Source: Candidatus Stramentimicrobium fermentans
Lineage (GTDB): Bacteria; Atribacterota; Phoenicimicrobiia; Phoenicimicrobiales; Stramentimicrobiaceae
Assembly: GCA_012520575.1 (NCBI GenBank)
Contig: JAAYOB010000015.1
Coordinates: 49,426-113,425, forward strand
Direction of reading: 5' to 3'
DNA length: 64,000 nucleotides
Shown in pieces: positions 1-8,063 of the stretch. The position numbers were made by a program, and so were the translations under genes. Under the pieces are notes generated by a model that was given only the letters and a program-made list of their open reading frames with translations, had not been told where the DNA came from and did not search any database. The first letter of the stretch is position 1; each line of letters begins with the position of its first letter.

Positions 1-844
1 GTATCAGCAAAACACGGAACGGTTTGATGCGCATGCCCATACTTTGGGCATAACCTTCACCCAACGCATATGCAGATATAGGTTTGGAGAGTAAGAGTGC
101 CGCCACAATTCCCGGTATACACATCAGCACAGCAGTACTTACATTATCCCAACTGGCCCCGGAGAATGTACCCATAGACCAGTTTTTCAAATTAACTACA
201 TCATGGTCATCCGCAAAAGTAATGCAAAAATCGGTCACCGCACTGCAAATGTAGCCAACCATGATACCGATCACCAACAGCATCGAGACATTCCGCACCT
301 TCTGAGAGAATAGCAGAACGATAGAAGTAATCAGTAAGGAGCCCAGAAATGCAGCCAAAATCAGTGCAAGAGAGCCAACGCTGCCAATATAATGGATCAG
401 AAAAATCAGCGTAATACCCACGACCATCTTTGCACCGGAAGAAATACCCAGGACAAAGGGGCCTGCGATGGGATTACGGAAGAACACCTGAAGAAGATAG
501 CCGGACACGGATAGTGCGCCACCTAAGATTGCGGCAAGTAGCATGCGCGGAATGCGAATACTGAACAGGATTTGGCTTTTGGTAGAGTTCTTAATAACAG
601 CTTCCAGTTCCTGTGCATATCCGCCATTGGTAAACGCATTGGCAATCCCATACCGGATACCCTCCCAAAGCATGCGGAATACATCCTGCACCGCAATAGA
701 AACGGAGCCGATATTGACATTTATAATCAATGCCAGAATCAGCAGGCCGCTTAACAGGAGCATGATAAAAGAAAAACGGCCAATATTGCCGAGCCTGATT
801 TTTTCTTTATTCATAGAGGGTGTACTATTCTTGTTTATTTTCAT
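1..844 (-). CDS. FecCD/BtuC-family ABC permease, 3' end outside window
   Basis: Membrane subunit of a siderophore/heme/corrinoid-type ABC importer. Translating the minus strand from the ATG at 844 gives an open frame to the window edge (about 281 residues) with a first hydrophobic segment near residues 23-45. It carries the family motif region IRIPRMLLAAILGGALSVSG followed by NPIAGPFVLGISSGA, typical of FecCD proteins. A Shine-Dalgarno-like GAAGGG lies about 10 bases upstream. It is the most distal visible gene of the minus-strand operon, 101 bases behind the binding-protein gene. The C-terminal part, including the conserved GLIxFVGLxxPHxxR region, and probably an ATPase gene lie outside the window. 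The substrate cannot be read from the sequence; the B12 riboswitch and cbiK in the same operon favour a corrinoid or other tetrapyrrole. Confidence 0.9.
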   Translation of the reverse strand, partial: MKINKNSTPSMNKEKIRLGNIGRFSFIMLLLSGLLILALIINVNIGSVSIAVQDVFRMLWEGIRYGIANAFTNGGYAQELEAVIKNSTKSQILFSIRIPRMLLAAILGGALSVSGYLLQVFFRNPIAGPFVLGISSGAKMVVGITLIFLIHYIGSVGSLALILAAFLGSLLITSIVLLFSQKVRNVSMLLVIGIMVGYICSAVTDFCITFADDHDVVNLKNWSMGTFSGASWDNVSTAVLMCIPGIVAALLLSKPISAYALGEGYAQSMGMRIKPFRVLLI

Positions 845-945
845 AGCTAGTCGCCCTTCTTTGTGTATTTATATATTCATCGATAAATCTCGAGTTATTT
901 TCAAAGTAATAAGGCAAAAACTCCTGTGGAAGGAGCGGTAGTCGC

Positions 946-2088
946 TCACTGTAACCGATAAAGGTAGGGCAATTCATCCAACTCATCTACTTCACCGGAG
1001 AAAATCTTCCGGAAGCTTTCAATCATCTGACCAAGTCTCATGGTTTCCTGATGCATATTTTTACTCATGCACCAGGCGTTACCGTTTTGGACGGCCTTGA
1101 ATTCTGCCAGGAGCTTATTCTTTGCTAACAATTCATCAATGGTTCTGATTTCCCCGCCAATGGTGCTGTTGTAGATAATATAATCTGCATCTTTTGCCGT
1201 GGCAAAAAACTTTTCCATTTCAATTGGCACGGTCGAGGTTCTGGTTTCGGGATCACCAAGGTTATCGAACACATAGCTGCCGCCAGCCAGTTCCAGCATT
1301 TTTGTTACATAGTCGCCATTTTTTCTGGCAACAACGTAATTGGAAGAGCTGATATGGAAAAATGCAACCGTTTTACCGGAACTTTCTGCACTCATTTCTT
1401 TATTCAGATAATCGACCTGCTCTGCAAACAGGGCGTTTGCGGTTTCTTCTTCATTCAGCAGGGCACCATACAGCTTAATCCATTCCGTGCGTCCAAGGGG
1501 GTGCGGCTCCATACTGGACTGGTCAACAAGCACTGCAATACCCAACTCTTCCAGTTTTTCCTTTACTTCGGAGGCACGTCCGATCATTAGAGATTCAATT
1601 GCCAGAGGGCAACCATAATCTAGCAACATCTCATAGTCCGGCTCGCTGTACTTTCCGGCATATAAGATTTTACCTTCCTGCATTGCCAGTCGGGCATTTT
1701 CAATATGCCAGCCGTCTTCACGGGTTCCGGACAGTCTGATGACATCTAATCGCTCCAGAGCATCAAACAGGCACATAGAGGCGGTTGCTGCCAGATAAAT
1801 ATTCTCCAAAGGCTGATATAGAGGGACGATATCTTTAGCAACCCCTTTGGGTAGCTCAGAGCCATCCGGTATCACCAGGAATCTGCTCCCATCTGCCAGA
1901 GAAATCAACTTATAACCACCCGTGTAATAATCTACGGAAAACTGTGTGGCAAACTGCAGCTCCATACTGCACTCTGGCTCCCAACCGTTCCCCGGACCTT
2001 CTTTCGTTTCAGTTGTTTTGCAACCACAGAGAACCGAGAGTAGCAAGACTACCGTTAAGCAAAATACAATGCAGCGCCTCATACTCAT
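946..2088 (-). CDS. ABC substrate-binding lipoprotein (BtuF/FecB-like)
   Basis: Probable extracytoplasmic binding protein for the adjacent FecCD permease. The N-terminus is a lipoprotein signal with lipobox L-C-G-C near residues 20-23. The mature part has the two-lobed periplasmic-binding pattern of the family: an early segment on a predicted position in the cell envelope (VIPLYQPLENIYLAATASM), a central helix and a second lobe with FAKTAKDADYIIYN-like sequence (residues about 290-305). Its start overlaps the stop of the upstream small lipoprotein gene by four bases (ATGA), so the two are translationally coupled. The C-terminus differs from the two binding proteins at 5.1 and 8.8 kb, so it is not their close copy. 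Substrate is inferred (corrinoid or tetrapyrrole) from the riboswitch and cbiK upstream. Confidence 0.85.
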   Translation of the reverse strand: MSMRRCIVFCLTVVLLLSVLCGCKTTETKEGPGNGWEPECSMELQFATQFSVDYYTGGYKLISLADGSRFLVIPDGSELPKGVAKDIVPLYQPLENIYLAATASMCLFDALERLDVIRLSGTREDGWHIENARLAMQEGKILYAGKYSEPDYEMLLDYGCPLAIESLMIGRASEVKEKLEELGIAVLVDQSSMEPHPLGRTEWIKLYGALLNEEETANALFAEQVDYLNKEMSAESSGKTVAFFHISSSNYVVARKNGDYVTKMLELAGGSYVFDNLGDPETRTSTVPIEMEKFFATAKDADYIIYNSTIGGEIRTIDELLAKNKLLAEFKAVQNGNAWCMSKNMHQETMRLGQMIESFRKIFSGEVDELDELPYLYRLQ

Positions 2089-2477
2089 TCTCCTTTGATT
2101 GCAGAACTATTAAAGTGCAGTGTGTATTCTATCAGATGAGGTTCGCTCATTGCAATGGTAGAAGCACTGACCGCCATATCTTTATCTAAGACAACAGGAA
2201 TTTCAAAAGTTGAGTTGCCCTCAGTCCGGATGGGATTATACTGAACACCGTCAACAAGCATGTATTCATAATAGGGGCTGCTCCACACAATCGTTGCGGT
2301 AATCATTTCGCCTTTCACCATGATTTTTGCAGGAGACTCAACGCTTGCCCGGCCGGAACCGCCGGACAAAGTTACTTCAATTTTATAATTTCCGTCTGTT
2401 AACTCTTTTTCGCTGCAGGCAATAAAAAGGGTACAAATGAGTAAACAGGAAAGCAGGATTGCGATCGTTCGTGTCAT
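2085..2477 (-). CDS. small beta-rich lipoprotein of a corrinoid/tetrapyrrole operon
   Basis: A 130-residue exported lipoprotein: hydrophobic signal with lipobox F-I-A-C near residue 21, then a mature region starting LTDGNYKIEVTLSGGSGRAS. The rest (AKIMVKG, TATIVWSSPYYEYMLVDG, STFEIPVVL) is short alternating strands typical of a beta-sandwich. I do not recognise a named family. The gene upstream encodes a larger protein with the same order of motifs (DGxY, an A-x-[MI]-x-x-S...Y-x-[MV] segment, and a final F-x-[IV]-P-V), so the two are probably paralogous domains. It sits between that paralog and the substrate-binding protein, suggesting a cell-surface role in capturing or handing over the transported ligand. 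That role is inference; it could equally be structural. Confidence 0.75.
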   Translation of the reverse strand: MTRTIAILLSCLLICTLFIACSEKELTDGNYKIEVTLSGGSGRASVESPAKIMVKGEMITATIVWSSPYYEYMLVDGVQYNPIRTEGNSTFEIPVVLDKDMAVSASTIAMSEPHLIEYTLHFNSSAIKGE

Positions 2478-2481
2478 AGGC

Positions 2482-3045
2482 TTACCTCACAATCAGTGCG
2501 TCAGCAGGAAGATCATCCGACTGGAAAATGAGTGTGCGGTCATACCACTTTTTCTTTCTAATACTCCATGCGGCACAGTCCAATTCCATATCAAGTGCTT
2601 CGACGGGAACCGTAAAGGTTTTAGCCCCTTCTTCGTTCAGAACAAAAGGAATATAGTTTTCCTCAGTATCAAGTAAAGCTTCTTTACCGGTACCCATATA
2701 TACCATACCATAGCCGCTGCCGCTCATAGTCATAATGGCTTTCATTGCATTATTTTCTACGATTAATTCACACTTGATTACGCGGAACATAGATGAGCTG
2801 GAATCTAAGGTGATTAGGTATGATCCATCCTTTAAACTGCTTGCGTAAATGGGTTTCAGAATATCATCCTCTGTAACCGTTGTGAAAGTATCATTCGATA
2901 TCACAGAGTTCTCTGTGTTCTCAGAAACATTGGCTTGAGGCACAGGTTCCACGGTATTGTTGTCTACGGGCTCTTTATTTATTGTGTAACCTGATAAGAC
3001 TGTTACCAAACAAAAGAACAGCACGAAAATCAGCGTTTTTTTCAT
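2482..3045 (-). CDS. exported beta-rich protein, paralog of the following small lipoprotein
   Basis: A 187-residue protein with an N-terminal signal segment (residues 1-19) but no lipobox cysteine (sequence ..LSGYTIN..), then an acidic, low-complexity linker of about 50 residues rich in N, T, E and V, then a domain beginning LKDGSYLITLDSSSS. The domain repeats the motif order of the downstream lipoprotein: DGxY, an alanine-methionine rich strand (NNAMKAIMTMSGSGYGMVYMG), a Y-x-P segment and FTVPVEALDMELD. It lies 4 bases upstream of the lipoprotein gene. A linker plus exported domain suggests a surface-displayed module. Function unknown; a ligand-binding or shuttling role in tetrapyrrole uptake is inferred from operon membership only. 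Confidence 0.75.
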   Translation of the reverse strand: MKKTLIFVLFFCLVTVLSGYTINKEPVDNNTVEPVPQANVSENTENSVISNDTFTTVTEDDILKPIYASSLKDGSYLITLDSSSSMFRVIKCELIVENNAMKAIMTMSGSGYGMVYMGTGKEALLDTEENYIPFVLNEEGAKTFTVPVEALDMELDCAAWSIRKKKWYDRTLIFQSDDLPADALIVR

Positions 3046-3063
3046 ATGGAGTACCTGCTTTCT

Positions 3064-3105
3064 AAACTGCTTTTATGTATATACGAATATACATAAAAGC
3101 AGTTT
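3064..3105. repeat. perfect 19-bp inverted repeat between cbiK and the next gene
   Basis: Left arm 3064-3082 and right arm 3087-3105 are exact reverse complements around a 4-base loop (ACGA). The hairpin lies in the 85-base gap between the cbiK-type gene and the downstream exported protein on the minus strand. There is no T-run after it in either direction, so it is not a canonical intrinsic terminator. An mRNA processing or stabilising hairpin that sets unequal expression of cbiK and the genes below is the simplest reading. Confidence 0.8.
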
Positions 3106-3130
3106 CATCATGTTGGTTTGCAAGAAATAC

Positions 3131-4003
3131 CTATTTAGCAATTGCTTCAGCAGTGTGTGTAACAATCATCTGCTGAATGCCTTTGTACTGGCCCAAACCG
3201 TTCAGAACACATTCGACCTCATAACCGGCCTTGGCAAATACATCCTTCCACGATCCTTCCTCATCACCGGCCATATCGTTATTAGCGTGATCACCGGCAA
3301 CAATCATCAGGGGGAGCAGAACGACCTTGTCGTAATTACCGGCATCGACCTTTGTTAGAACTTCATCCACCAGAGGAGTACCCTCAACAGTGCCGACAAA
3401 GTAGTTAACCAGACCGGCGGCATGCAGATGTTTCTCGATTCTGGTGTAACTCTCATTGGCCTCATGATGAGTACCATGACCCATAAAGACAACAGCAGTT
3501 TTCTCGGTGTTGTAAGCAGCAGTCTCTTCCTTCAGGACCTCGACCAGAGTGCCATAGTCCTTATCGGAAGTCAGCAGGGGAGTACCGACCTGCATGCTGT
3601 CGAATTTTTCAGTATAGCCGGAGATATCCTTCAGCAGGTCGTCATATTCGAAGCCGGGAATGACATGGGTGGGCTGAATGATTACTTTCTTAACGCCATC
3701 AGCGACCAGACGTTCCATAGCCTCCTCTACATTGTCGATCTTATGACCATCGCGCTCTTCCAGAATGTCGATGATAATCTGAGAGGTGAAAGCTCTGCGA
3801 ACTTCGTATTCGGGGTACGCCGTCTGCAGGGCAGCCTCAATTGCATCGATGGTTACCTCGCGGGTCTCGTTGTAGCTGGTGCCAAAGCTGACAGCAAGGA
3901 TAACAGGCTTCTGTTCAGCGCTTCCCTGAGCGCCAAATGCTGCCAATCCCAGAACCAGGCATAATGCCGGCATTAGATAAGTAATTTTTTTTGTGAGTCT
4001 CAT
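3131..4003 (-). CDS. cbiK: exported CbiK-type sirohydrochlorin cobaltochelatase
   Basis: Member of the CbiK class II chelatases, which insert cobalt (some also iron) into sirohydrochlorin in anaerobic corrin synthesis. The catalytic domain begins PVILAVSFGTSYNETR near residue 33 and includes the metal-site regions PTHVIPGFEYDDLL, the histidine-rich MGHGTHHEAN and AGDHANNDMAGDE near the C-terminus. Unlike cytoplasmic CbiK it starts with a clear signal peptide (residues 1-29, ending ..FGAQGSA), so it should act outside the cytoplasmic membrane, as reported for periplasmic CbiK of Desulfovibrio. It is the first gene behind a cobalamin riboswitch and attenuator and heads an operon of surface proteins and an importer. 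An extracytoplasmic chelatase beside a transporter may load or bind tetrapyrroles during uptake; that role is inferred. Confidence 0.9.
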   Translation of the reverse strand: MRLTKKITYLMPALCLVLGLAAFGAQGSAEQKPVILAVSFGTSYNETREVTIDAIEAALQTAYPEYEVRRAFTSQIIIDILEERDGHKIDNVEEAMERLVADGVKKVIIQPTHVIPGFEYDDLLKDISGYTEKFDSMQVGTPLLTSDKDYGTLVEVLKEETAAYNTEKTAVVFMGHGTHHEANESYTRIEKHLHAAGLVNYFVGTVEGTPLVDEVLTKVDAGNYDKVVLLPLMIVAGDHANNDMAGDEEGSWKDVFAKAGYEVECVLNGLGQYKGIQQMIVTHTAEAIAK

Positions 4004-4104
4004 TTGAAATTTCCTCCATTTTTTTATTGATAATATATTTTATGGTATACATCACGAAAAACAATTGACAATTAGAGAGAACAATGCAAGAAGTTTTGCT
4101 CTAT

Positions 4105-4141
4105 AAAACAAAAAACTGCGGCAGTCGCAAAACTGCCGCAG
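4105..4141 (-). terminator. intrinsic terminator of the cobalamin riboswitch (attenuator)
   Basis: Read on the minus strand: a 9-bp G/C-rich stem CTGCGGCAG/CTGCCGCAG (arms 4133-4141 and 4116-4124) with an 8-base loop, followed directly by TTTTTTGTTTT. It lies between the riboswitch aptamer and cbiK, as expected for B12-dependent premature termination. Confidence 0.9.
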
Positions 4142-4204
4142 CCGATTTCCTGCAAAGTAAGATGTTTATTTCTCCATAAATCGAGAACAAATAGACAGCA
4201 AACA

Positions 4205-4390
4205 CGTTTAAGCAGGTCTCCTGACTCGCGTATCATAAGCTCTCCGCACTGTCTTCTCAGGATTGCTCCCAATGACTGACTTTCGTCGCGTGCGGTGCCT
4301 CCACGCATACAGTGGCGGTACCGTCCCGGATTTTAACCGGGTTCACTATTCTCCACCAATTCCTGTCAAAATTGGTGACACTTAAACGGT
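4205..4390 (-). promoter_or_regulatory. cobalamin riboswitch upstream of cbiK operon
   Basis: Minus-strand sequence contains the B12-box hallmarks: the GCCACTG element (plus-strand CAGTGGC near 4309-4315), a conserved run around 4325-4350, and AGTCAGGAGACCTGC (complement of 4213-4227) at the 3' side of the aptamer. Order and spacing fit the AdoCbl-type riboswitch class. A promoter lies just upstream and an attenuator just downstream, so the cbiK operon should be switched off when cobalamin is plentiful. Confidence 0.95.
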
Positions 4391-4412
4391 GTATTCTATT
4401 CAACTGTCATTT

Positions 4413-4441
4413 ATAATAACACTGAGAACTTATCCTGTCAA
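4413..4441 (-). promoter_or_regulatory. sigma-70-type promoter of the cbiK operon
   Basis: On the minus strand TTGACA (complement of 4436-4441), a 17-base spacer, then TATTAT (complement of 4413-4418). It sits about 20 bases upstream of the riboswitch aptamer. Confidence 0.75.
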
Positions 4442-4758
4442 TCTTTCTTTTGGAGAGTATTTGGGGAGGGCTTATGTGTTTTTGAGTACAATTATCATAA
4501 GAAACTATGCTGCCCAAAAAGTATCTTGTACGGTACTTATATATACTACAGCTCATATGAAACAGATTCGCTCATCAAATATATATTTTGATGCAAACAA
4601 AATCTTCAAAAAGGCTTACGTATGAACAAAATTCAAATCTCCTCACCGCACATATCAACGAATATGGGCATCAAGCCTTGCGCTCTATAAACAACAAACG
4701 CTATCCGGCCTCACAGAAAGAATGTTAAAGAAGTGAAAAAAATTAATTGTACATTTTC
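4442..4758. other. divergent intergenic stretch between two B12-regulated operons
   Basis: About 320 bases of A/T-rich sequence between the divergent promoters of the two riboswitch operons. I see no convincing gene: the open frames here are short and lack ribosome binding sites. Confidence 0.6.
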
Positions 4759-4787
4759 TTGCAATTTGCATTGATTGACGATATAAT
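4759..4787 (+). promoter_or_regulatory. sigma-70-type promoter of the second corrinoid operon
   Basis: TTGCAA (4759-4764), a 17-base spacer and TATAAT (4782-4787), about 30 bases before the plus-strand cobalamin aptamer. Confidence 0.7.
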
Positions 4788-4819
4788 AAAAAAAATAAAT
4801 ATCGAATATTAAATTTTAC

Positions 4820-4955
4820 AGATCACGGAAGCTGTTGAGAATACAGCACAGCCCCGCTACTGTGATAAGGGACTGATTGGACATAGGCCACTGAAGCAAT
4901 TCGGGAAGGCGTCATAATCGGGATGATCTTTAAGTCAGGAGACGGTCTATAAAAT
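4820..4955 (+). promoter_or_regulatory. cobalamin riboswitch (short form)
   Basis: Shows CACAGCCCCGCTACTGTGAT early, GGCCACTGAAGC (4887-4898), a CGGGAAGGCG segment and the closing AAGTCAGGAGACGG (4931-4944). These are the conserved B12-riboswitch blocks in order; the peripheral stem is shorter than in the minus-strand copy. An attenuator follows at 5009, so it should repress the binding-protein/permease/ATPase operon when cobalamin is abundant. Confidence 0.92.
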
Positions 4956-5008
4956 TCAAAATGGCTTACTTCGAGGGAGGTAGGTGCTTTTTTTTGTGCG
5001 CTTTTAAA

Positions 5009-5050
5009 GCCTCTATCTAAAATACGAAGTATCGATAGAGGCTTTTTTAT
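5009..5050 (+). terminator. attenuator hairpin after the riboswitch
   Basis: Stem GCCTCTATC (5009-5017) with GATAGAGGC (5034-5042), then TTTTTTATT. It ends about 20 bases before the first gene's start codon, placing it to stop transcription before the operon. Confidence 0.9.
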
Positions 5051-5071
5051 TATTTAAAGGAGGAGAAAATA

Positions 5072-6217
5072 ATGAAAACTAAATTTTCAAAAACACTTTT
5101 AGTTCTGCTGTCTATTTTTTTGTTGATGGTGCTGACAGCTCCTTGCAGTTCAAATAATACCGACAAGACAGGTGAAGAAGTCGTTGCCAATGAAAAAACC
5201 CCAGAACCCTCACAATCAACCAGAGAGATTACTGATGCACAGGGGAATACATTGACCGTAGCTAAAAATATTGGAAAAATAGCGGTTGACCAATGGGGTA
5301 CGGCCGATATTGTTGTGTCCGTATTAGGCGAAGAGGCTATGGATAAAATCGTAGCGGTTGGGATAACCAAAAGTTACAACCAGATTAAAGGCATATATGG
5401 CAAATCATACCCGCAAATAAACAACCTGCCGTCAATTGGCGGTGGCAGAAGTAGTCCAATAGATGCAGAAAAAATCATATCGCTCCAACCTGATTTATAT
5501 ATGATTGCTAATTATAGCGAAAACTCCGACGATTTAATTGGAAAACTTGCCAAAGCAAATATCCCCACCGTCATATTGAATATCAGCGAAGAGCCTTCCC
5601 AATCTCCGCAAAACGCTATAAAAATAGTGGGAGAGCTTTTCGGTGTGCAAGAAAGAGCTGACGAAATAGCAGGATTTATAGATTCACAATATAAGTTGAT
5701 TGAGAGTAAAAACCTTGAAGATAAGAGAAACAAGCCTACCGTATACATGGAAAAAGGTTCGGGCACTAAGGACGAGTATGACGTAACCTGGTCAGATCAA
5801 AGTGCCTGGGGCAAAATTGTAACGAAAACTGGCGGAAAAAATATAGTAGATAGTTCACTGGGAAATAGCGTTAAGATAGATTCCGAGTTTTTGTTATCCG
5901 GCAATCCCGACTATATCATAATTGCCGGCAGTGTTGGAATAGGGACTGATTTGGAAGAAGGCCAAGAACTCATCAGATCATATACACAAAGAACGGGTTG
6001 GCAAAATCTGGATGCTGTGAAAAATAACAATATCTTTCTCATCGGTCATGGTCAAGAGAGAGATCAGTTCTGCTTTTTCCCGCACTTAGTCATGGCAAAA
6101 ACCTTTTATCCTGAGGATTTTGTGGATATTGAACCTTTAGAAATATTGAAAGAATTTTACGACAAATATATGTTGTTAGATTTTGAAGACGGACATTGGT
6201 ATATCAAATTAGAATAG
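5072..6217 (+). CDS. ABC substrate-binding protein, corrinoid/iron-complex type (copy 1)
   Basis: A 381-residue extracytoplasmic binding protein for the permease and ATPase that follow. The N-terminus is a signal segment ending LTAPCSSNN; the cysteine is probably lipidated although proline at -1 is atypical for a lipobox. The mature protein starts REITDAQGNTLTVAKN, the usual first strand of periplasmic-binding fold proteins, and continues with SIGGGRSSPIDAEKIISLQPDLYM and PTVILNIS. It is preceded by AGGAGG and the B12 attenuator. It is clearly paralogous to the protein at 8806-9891: both end with the pattern KEFYDK[YF]M..D[FY]EDG.W....LE. Two binding proteins in one operon suggest two related ligands for one importer. 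The ligand is inferred to be a corrinoid. Confidence 0.88.
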   Translation: MKTKFSKTLLVLLSIFLLMVLTAPCSSNNTDKTGEEVVANEKTPEPSQSTREITDAQGNTLTVAKNIGKIAVDQWGTADIVVSVLGEEAMDKIVAVGITKSYNQIKGIYGKSYPQINNLPSIGGGRSSPIDAEKIISLQPDLYMIANYSENSDDLIGKLAKANIPTVILNISEEPSQSPQNAIKIVGELFGVQERADEIAGFIDSQYKLIESKNLEDKRNKPTVYMEKGSGTKDEYDVTWSDQSAWGKIVTKTGGKNIVDSSLGNSVKIDSEFLLSGNPDYIIIAGSVGIGTDLEEGQELIRSYTQRTGWQNLDAVKNNNIFLIGHGQERDQFCFFPHLVMAKTFYPEDFVDIEPLEILKEFYDKYMLLDFEDGHWYIKLE

Positions 6218-6231
6218 AAGGATAGCCTGTC

Positions 6232-7272
6232 ATGCAACTATCTCCGGGCAAAGCCCTGTATAGTAATATTGTCAGCAAGAAAAAATACATAATTGTTTTC
6301 TTAATCATCGCAATTGTTATATCTTTTATTGTCAATCTATTTGTTGGCAGCGCCGGTTTAACTCTAGTAGAAACGATCAATGCTATTTTCGGTGATTCTA
6401 GTAAAATCAACCGTGTCATCGTTTGGAGCATTCGTATGCCTGTCGCGATATCTGCCATTTTAGTAGGGGCTGCTCTTGGAATAGGTGGCTGTGAAATGCA
6501 AACCATATTGAATAATCCCATGGCAAGTCCCTACACCCTGGGTATTTCATCAGCAGCATCTTTCGGAGCTGCCCTAGTCATCATATTAAGAATCAGTATA
6601 TCCCCGTTTTTTGATAATATCTTAATCAGTTTATCCGCATTTTGCTTTTCTATACTGGCTTCCTTTTCTATTTTTACACTATCAAAGCGATTTGGTTGGG
6701 ATCGGGGTGTACTGATATTGTTCGGTATTGCGATGAGTTTTTTGTTTAATGCCCTGACTACCTTTTTGCAATTTATCGCTGACCAAAACGATTTGCAATC
6801 ATTTATATTTTGGTCATTTGGAGATTTAACCAAGATCAATTGGACGCAAATTCTAATCTTGTTTATTGTTTTAATCGTCATTTATACTCTATTTTTCAAA
6901 AAATCCTGGCACCTTACGGCTGTTACTCTTGGCGATTCTGCAGCTTTAAGCTTGGGCATAGATGTTAAAAAAATGAGACGAACCGTTATCATTATGGTCG
7001 CAATACTTTCTGCTACATCGGTCAGTTTTGCCGGAACAATAGGTTTTGTAGGAATCGTTGCCCCGCATATCGCACGCATGATCGGCGGAGAAGATCAGAG
7101 GTTCTTGTTGTCTATTTCCGCATTGGTGGGCGCATTGATGCTGTCTGTAGCATCTACCTTCGGCAAAACTTTAGTTCCGGGGGTTATTCTGCCGATCGGA
7201 CTCGTAACTTCCATGGTAGGGATTCCATTTTTCATTTATTTGATATTACAGCATAGAGGTGGCATGAAATGA
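6232..7272 (+). CDS. FecCD/BtuC-family ABC permease
   Basis: A 346-residue polytopic membrane protein; about ten hydrophobic segments can be seen. Family motifs include VIVWSIRMPVAISAILVGAA (residues about 62-82), NNPMASPYTLGISSAASFGA and, near the C-terminus, GTIGFVGIVAPHIARMIGGE followed by PGVILPIGLVTSMVGIPFFI. It forms the translocation channel with the ATPase encoded immediately downstream, whose ATG overlaps this stop (ATGA). Regulation is by the upstream cobalamin riboswitch. Confidence 0.93.
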   Translation: MQLSPGKALYSNIVSKKKYIIVFLIIAIVISFIVNLFVGSAGLTLVETINAIFGDSSKINRVIVWSIRMPVAISAILVGAALGIGGCEMQTILNNPMASPYTLGISSAASFGAALVIILRISISPFFDNILISLSAFCFSILASFSIFTLSKRFGWDRGVLILFGIAMSFLFNALTTFLQFIADQNDLQSFIFWSFGDLTKINWTQILILFIVLIVIYTLFFKKSWHLTAVTLGDSAALSLGIDVKKMRRTVIIMVAILSATSVSFAGTIGFVGIVAPHIARMIGGEDQRFLLSISALVGALMLSVASTFGKTLVPGVILPIGLVTSMVGIPFFIYLILQHRGGMK

Positions 7273-8060
7273 TACGCACTGAAAATCTCGTATTTGGTTA
7301 CCATAAGCATGTACCCGTACTCAAAGAATTATCTGTCGATTTTGACGCTGATCTCAATGTAATAATAGGGCCTAATGCCTGCGGAAAGTCAACACTGCTC
7401 AAATGCCTATTCGGAATACTTAATTACGAGGGAAAAGTGTTTTGGAACAATCAGGACTTGTCCAAATTGGATTTTGAGGAAAAAGCTCAACTGATGGCGT
7501 ATCTTCCTCAAGGAGATGTAGAAAATACATCACTCACAATCTTTGAAACTGTACTGTTGGGCAAAGTCGCTTCCCTGTCTTGGAAAGTAACCGATGATCA
7601 ACTTGATGAGGTTTATAATGTCCTGAATACCATGAATTTACTCCCTATTTACGACAAAAAGATCAATGAACTTTCCGGAGGTCAGAAAAAGCTGGTAACC
7701 ATAGCCCAAACTCTGATCAGAGAGCCGGAGCTGATTATTATGGACGAACCGACCAATAATCTGGATATTCAAAAACAACTTGAACTTTTCGATATCATCA
7801 GACAAATCATCAAACACAAAAAAATCAAATTCATTATCGTATTGCACGACATCAATGTTTCCACAAGATACGCGGACAAAATCATCGTCCTAAACGACGG
7901 TAAAAAATATGCTTGCGGACAACCTGAGGAAATCATCAATGTCGCTATGCTTAAAGATGTATACGGGGTACACGGCAAATTGGTTAAAGACCAAAATGAT
8001 ACAACCTTTGTCGTAGCAGAATCATCAGTAAATGAAATCAATTTATTTGGAAAGGAGTAA
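7269..8060 (+). CDS. ABC transporter ATPase (FecE/BtuD-like)
   Basis: A 263-residue nucleotide-binding subunit energising the adjacent permease. Visible motifs: Walker A GPNACGKST near residues 35-43, Q-loop YLPQGD, signature LSGGQKK near residue 137, Walker B LIIMDEPTNNLD and the H-loop HDIN. Start codon overlaps the permease stop by four bases. The next gene, a tetrapyrrole methyltransferase, begins four bases after this stop, behind AAAGGAG. Confidence 0.95.
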   Translation: MIRTENLVFGYHKHVPVLKELSVDFDADLNVIIGPNACGKSTLLKCLFGILNYEGKVFWNNQDLSKLDFEEKAQLMAYLPQGDVENTSLTIFETVLLGKVASLSWKVTDDQLDEVYNVLNTMNLLPIYDKKINELSGGQKKLVTIAQTLIREPELIIMDEPTNNLDIQKQLELFDIIRQIIKHKKIKFIIVLHDINVSTRYADKIIVLNDGKKYACGQPEEIINVAMLKDVYGVHGKLVKDQNDTTFVVAESSVNEINLFGKE

Positions 8061-8063
8061 GCA

